Below the pieces are notes generated by a model. It made no database searches. It was not told the origin of the DNA and was given only the letters and a program-made list of their open reading frames with translations. Below are positions 63,077 to 64,000 of a DNA stretch of 64,000 nucleotides, piece by piece. Both the position numbers and the translations under genes were made by a program. Each line of letters starts with the position of its first letter. The first letter of the stretch is position 1. The stretch comes from Cololabis saira (taxonomy: Eukaryota; Chordata; Actinopteri; Beloniformes; Belonidae): positions 716,501 through 780,500 of the forward strand of contig NC_084590.1 of assembly GCF_033807715.1 (NCBI RefSeq), in the 5' to 3' direction.

Positions 63077-63800
63077 CGGTACACACCTGTATCATAGCAC
63101 AACTTAAAGAAAAGTCTTCTGGCGCCATGGCCCAAACCCAACAGGAAGTCGGCCAGTTTGAATTAATCATGTAATTTTGGCGCAATTTATGCCATTCCTT
63201 CAGCCGCTTCTTCGCCAGAACCGTAACGTGCACCCAGGTGTGTTATACATCAAAATGTGCGTCTCCATCCTGCAATAACGTGCATAACTTTTCTCAGTCA
63301 AAAGCGTTACCGTGGCGATGATAGACGCCAAAAAGCGCGCCCCCAATTCATCTGATTGGTCCATACAGATAAAACTTCGTGCCTCAAGTCCCACAATACG
63401 GTTTGACGTACATGCACAAAAATCGGTACACACCTGTATCATGTCGCAACTTAAAGGAAAGTCTCTTGGCGCCATGGCCGAAACCGAACAGGAAGTCGGC
63501 CATTTTGAACATTTTGAATTAATCGTGTAATTTTGGCGCAATTTATGCCATTTCTTCGGTCATTAATTCAGCCCGAACCGTAACGTGCACCCAGGTGTGT
63601 TATACATCAAAACGTGCGTCTCCATCCTCCGACACCACGCATTACTTTTCTCTTTCAAAAGCGTTACCGTGGCGACGCTAGACGACAAAAAGCGCGCCCA
63701 CCCTTCATCTGATTGGTTCAGACAGAAAAAACTTTGCGCCTCAAGCCCCATAATACGGTTTGACGTACATGAACGAAAATTGGTACACACCTGTATCATG
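63077..63800 (+). repeat. About 350-bp tandem repeat, just over two copies
   Basis: CGGTACACACCTGTATCAT at 63077 and 63424 and TGGTACACACCTGTATCAT at 63781 give periods of 347 and 357 bp. Each unit has GGCGCCATGG, GGAAGTCGGCCA, AACCGTAACGTGCACCCAGG and GCGTTACCGTGGCGA. Confidence 0.9.
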
Positions 63801-64000
63801 TCGCAACTTAAAGAAAAGCCAGGCCTGTCGATACATTTGATATTTCATGGTTTGCATTAATGGGCGTTGCCTAACGGCTCAACAGCGCCCACTAGAAAAC
63901 CTTTCTCTCCCATAACTTTTGAAAGGTTTGACATAAAGAGTCGTGGGTGGTGTCATCGGACTCGGTATTGAGTCCTTGACCATAATTGGCGAAAATTAGC

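Larger units (their letters stand above)
60306..64000 (+). mobile_element. Long unclassified repeat element, continues beyond the window
   Basis: The phrases AAAATGCTCAAAAACTCACC, ATAGCGCCACCT, GTTTGACGTACATG, CGAACTCCTCCTAGAG and TTTGACATAAAGAGTCGTGGGTGGTGTCATCGG recur within it, and several match the 6.2-kb element at 32238-38448. No open frame has a recognisable domain. It includes a MITE end at 62345 and a 350-bp tandem repeat from 63077. Its class is unknown to me. Confidence 0.5.

Overview
The window looks like a transposon-dense stretch of a ray-finned (teleost) fish genome. The evidence is the mix of repeat families: L2/Maui-like and L1-clade LINEs, BEL/Pao and Ty3/Gypsy LTR elements, PIF/Harbinger pairs (HARBI1-like transposase plus Myb/SANT protein), many hAT ends, THAP-bearing elements with TTAA target sites, a tRNA-like SINE head and long microsatellites. 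There are no bacterial operons, no rRNA and no intact tRNA gene. The only part that could be a host gene is a short C2H2 zinc-finger exon near 20.5-20.9 kb. Family names come from motif recognition by eye; no database was searched.

Layout. 0-5 kb: an unassigned LTR-like segment, an unrecognised broken coding region (1.87-2.84 kb) and a spliced, decayed Myb/SANT-domain gene (3.2-4.8 kb). 5.1-5.8 kb: 22 tandem copies of the B-box part of a tRNA-like SINE. 6.9-10.6 kb: the 3' part of an L2 LINE in which a 23-bp piece of coding sequence has grown to about 121 copies. 11-20 kb: hAT and foldback MITEs, an old reverse-strand L2 with a Myb/SANT element and a 29-bp minisatellite inside it, two BEL/Pao fragments in opposite orientation, and an L1 reverse-transcriptase fragment split by a hAT MITE. 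20.5-26.5 kb: zinc-finger exon, a hAT with a perfect 8-bp target duplication and a palindromic MITE inside it, an L2 3' end and a TTAA-flanked element.

26.7-38.9 kb: an apparently full-length L1-clade LINE (ORF1, a nearly intact ORF2, poly-A tail) with a 6.2-kb unclassified element in its 3' UTR. That element is mostly a 3.4-kb CATC array and a 10 x 128-bp array carrying GC-box and CCAAT-like motifs. 39.1-46.2 kb: the 5' LTR, tRNA-Pro-type primer site, gag-protease and integrase of a Ty3/Gypsy element whose integrase follows protease directly (Gmr1-like order), split by a complete PIF/Harbinger element. 46.2-48.2 kb: hAT remains and a palindromic MITE.

48.2-58.7 kb: one L1-type LINE interrupted by four insertions: a 4.35-kb L2-like LINE with 20-bp target duplications, a probable solo LTR, a TTAA-flanked THAP element (Kolobok-like), and a 2.7-kb non-autonomous LTR retrotransposon with near-identical LTRs and a 5-bp duplication. 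58.7-64 kb: a hAT 5' region, microsatellites, and a long repeat related to the 6.2-kb unclassified element that runs off the window.

The genes do not form a pathway. The coherent story is layered insertion: several layers are dated relative to each other by target duplications and by host reading frames that resume after the insert. A second theme is tandem expansion that starts inside retroelements.
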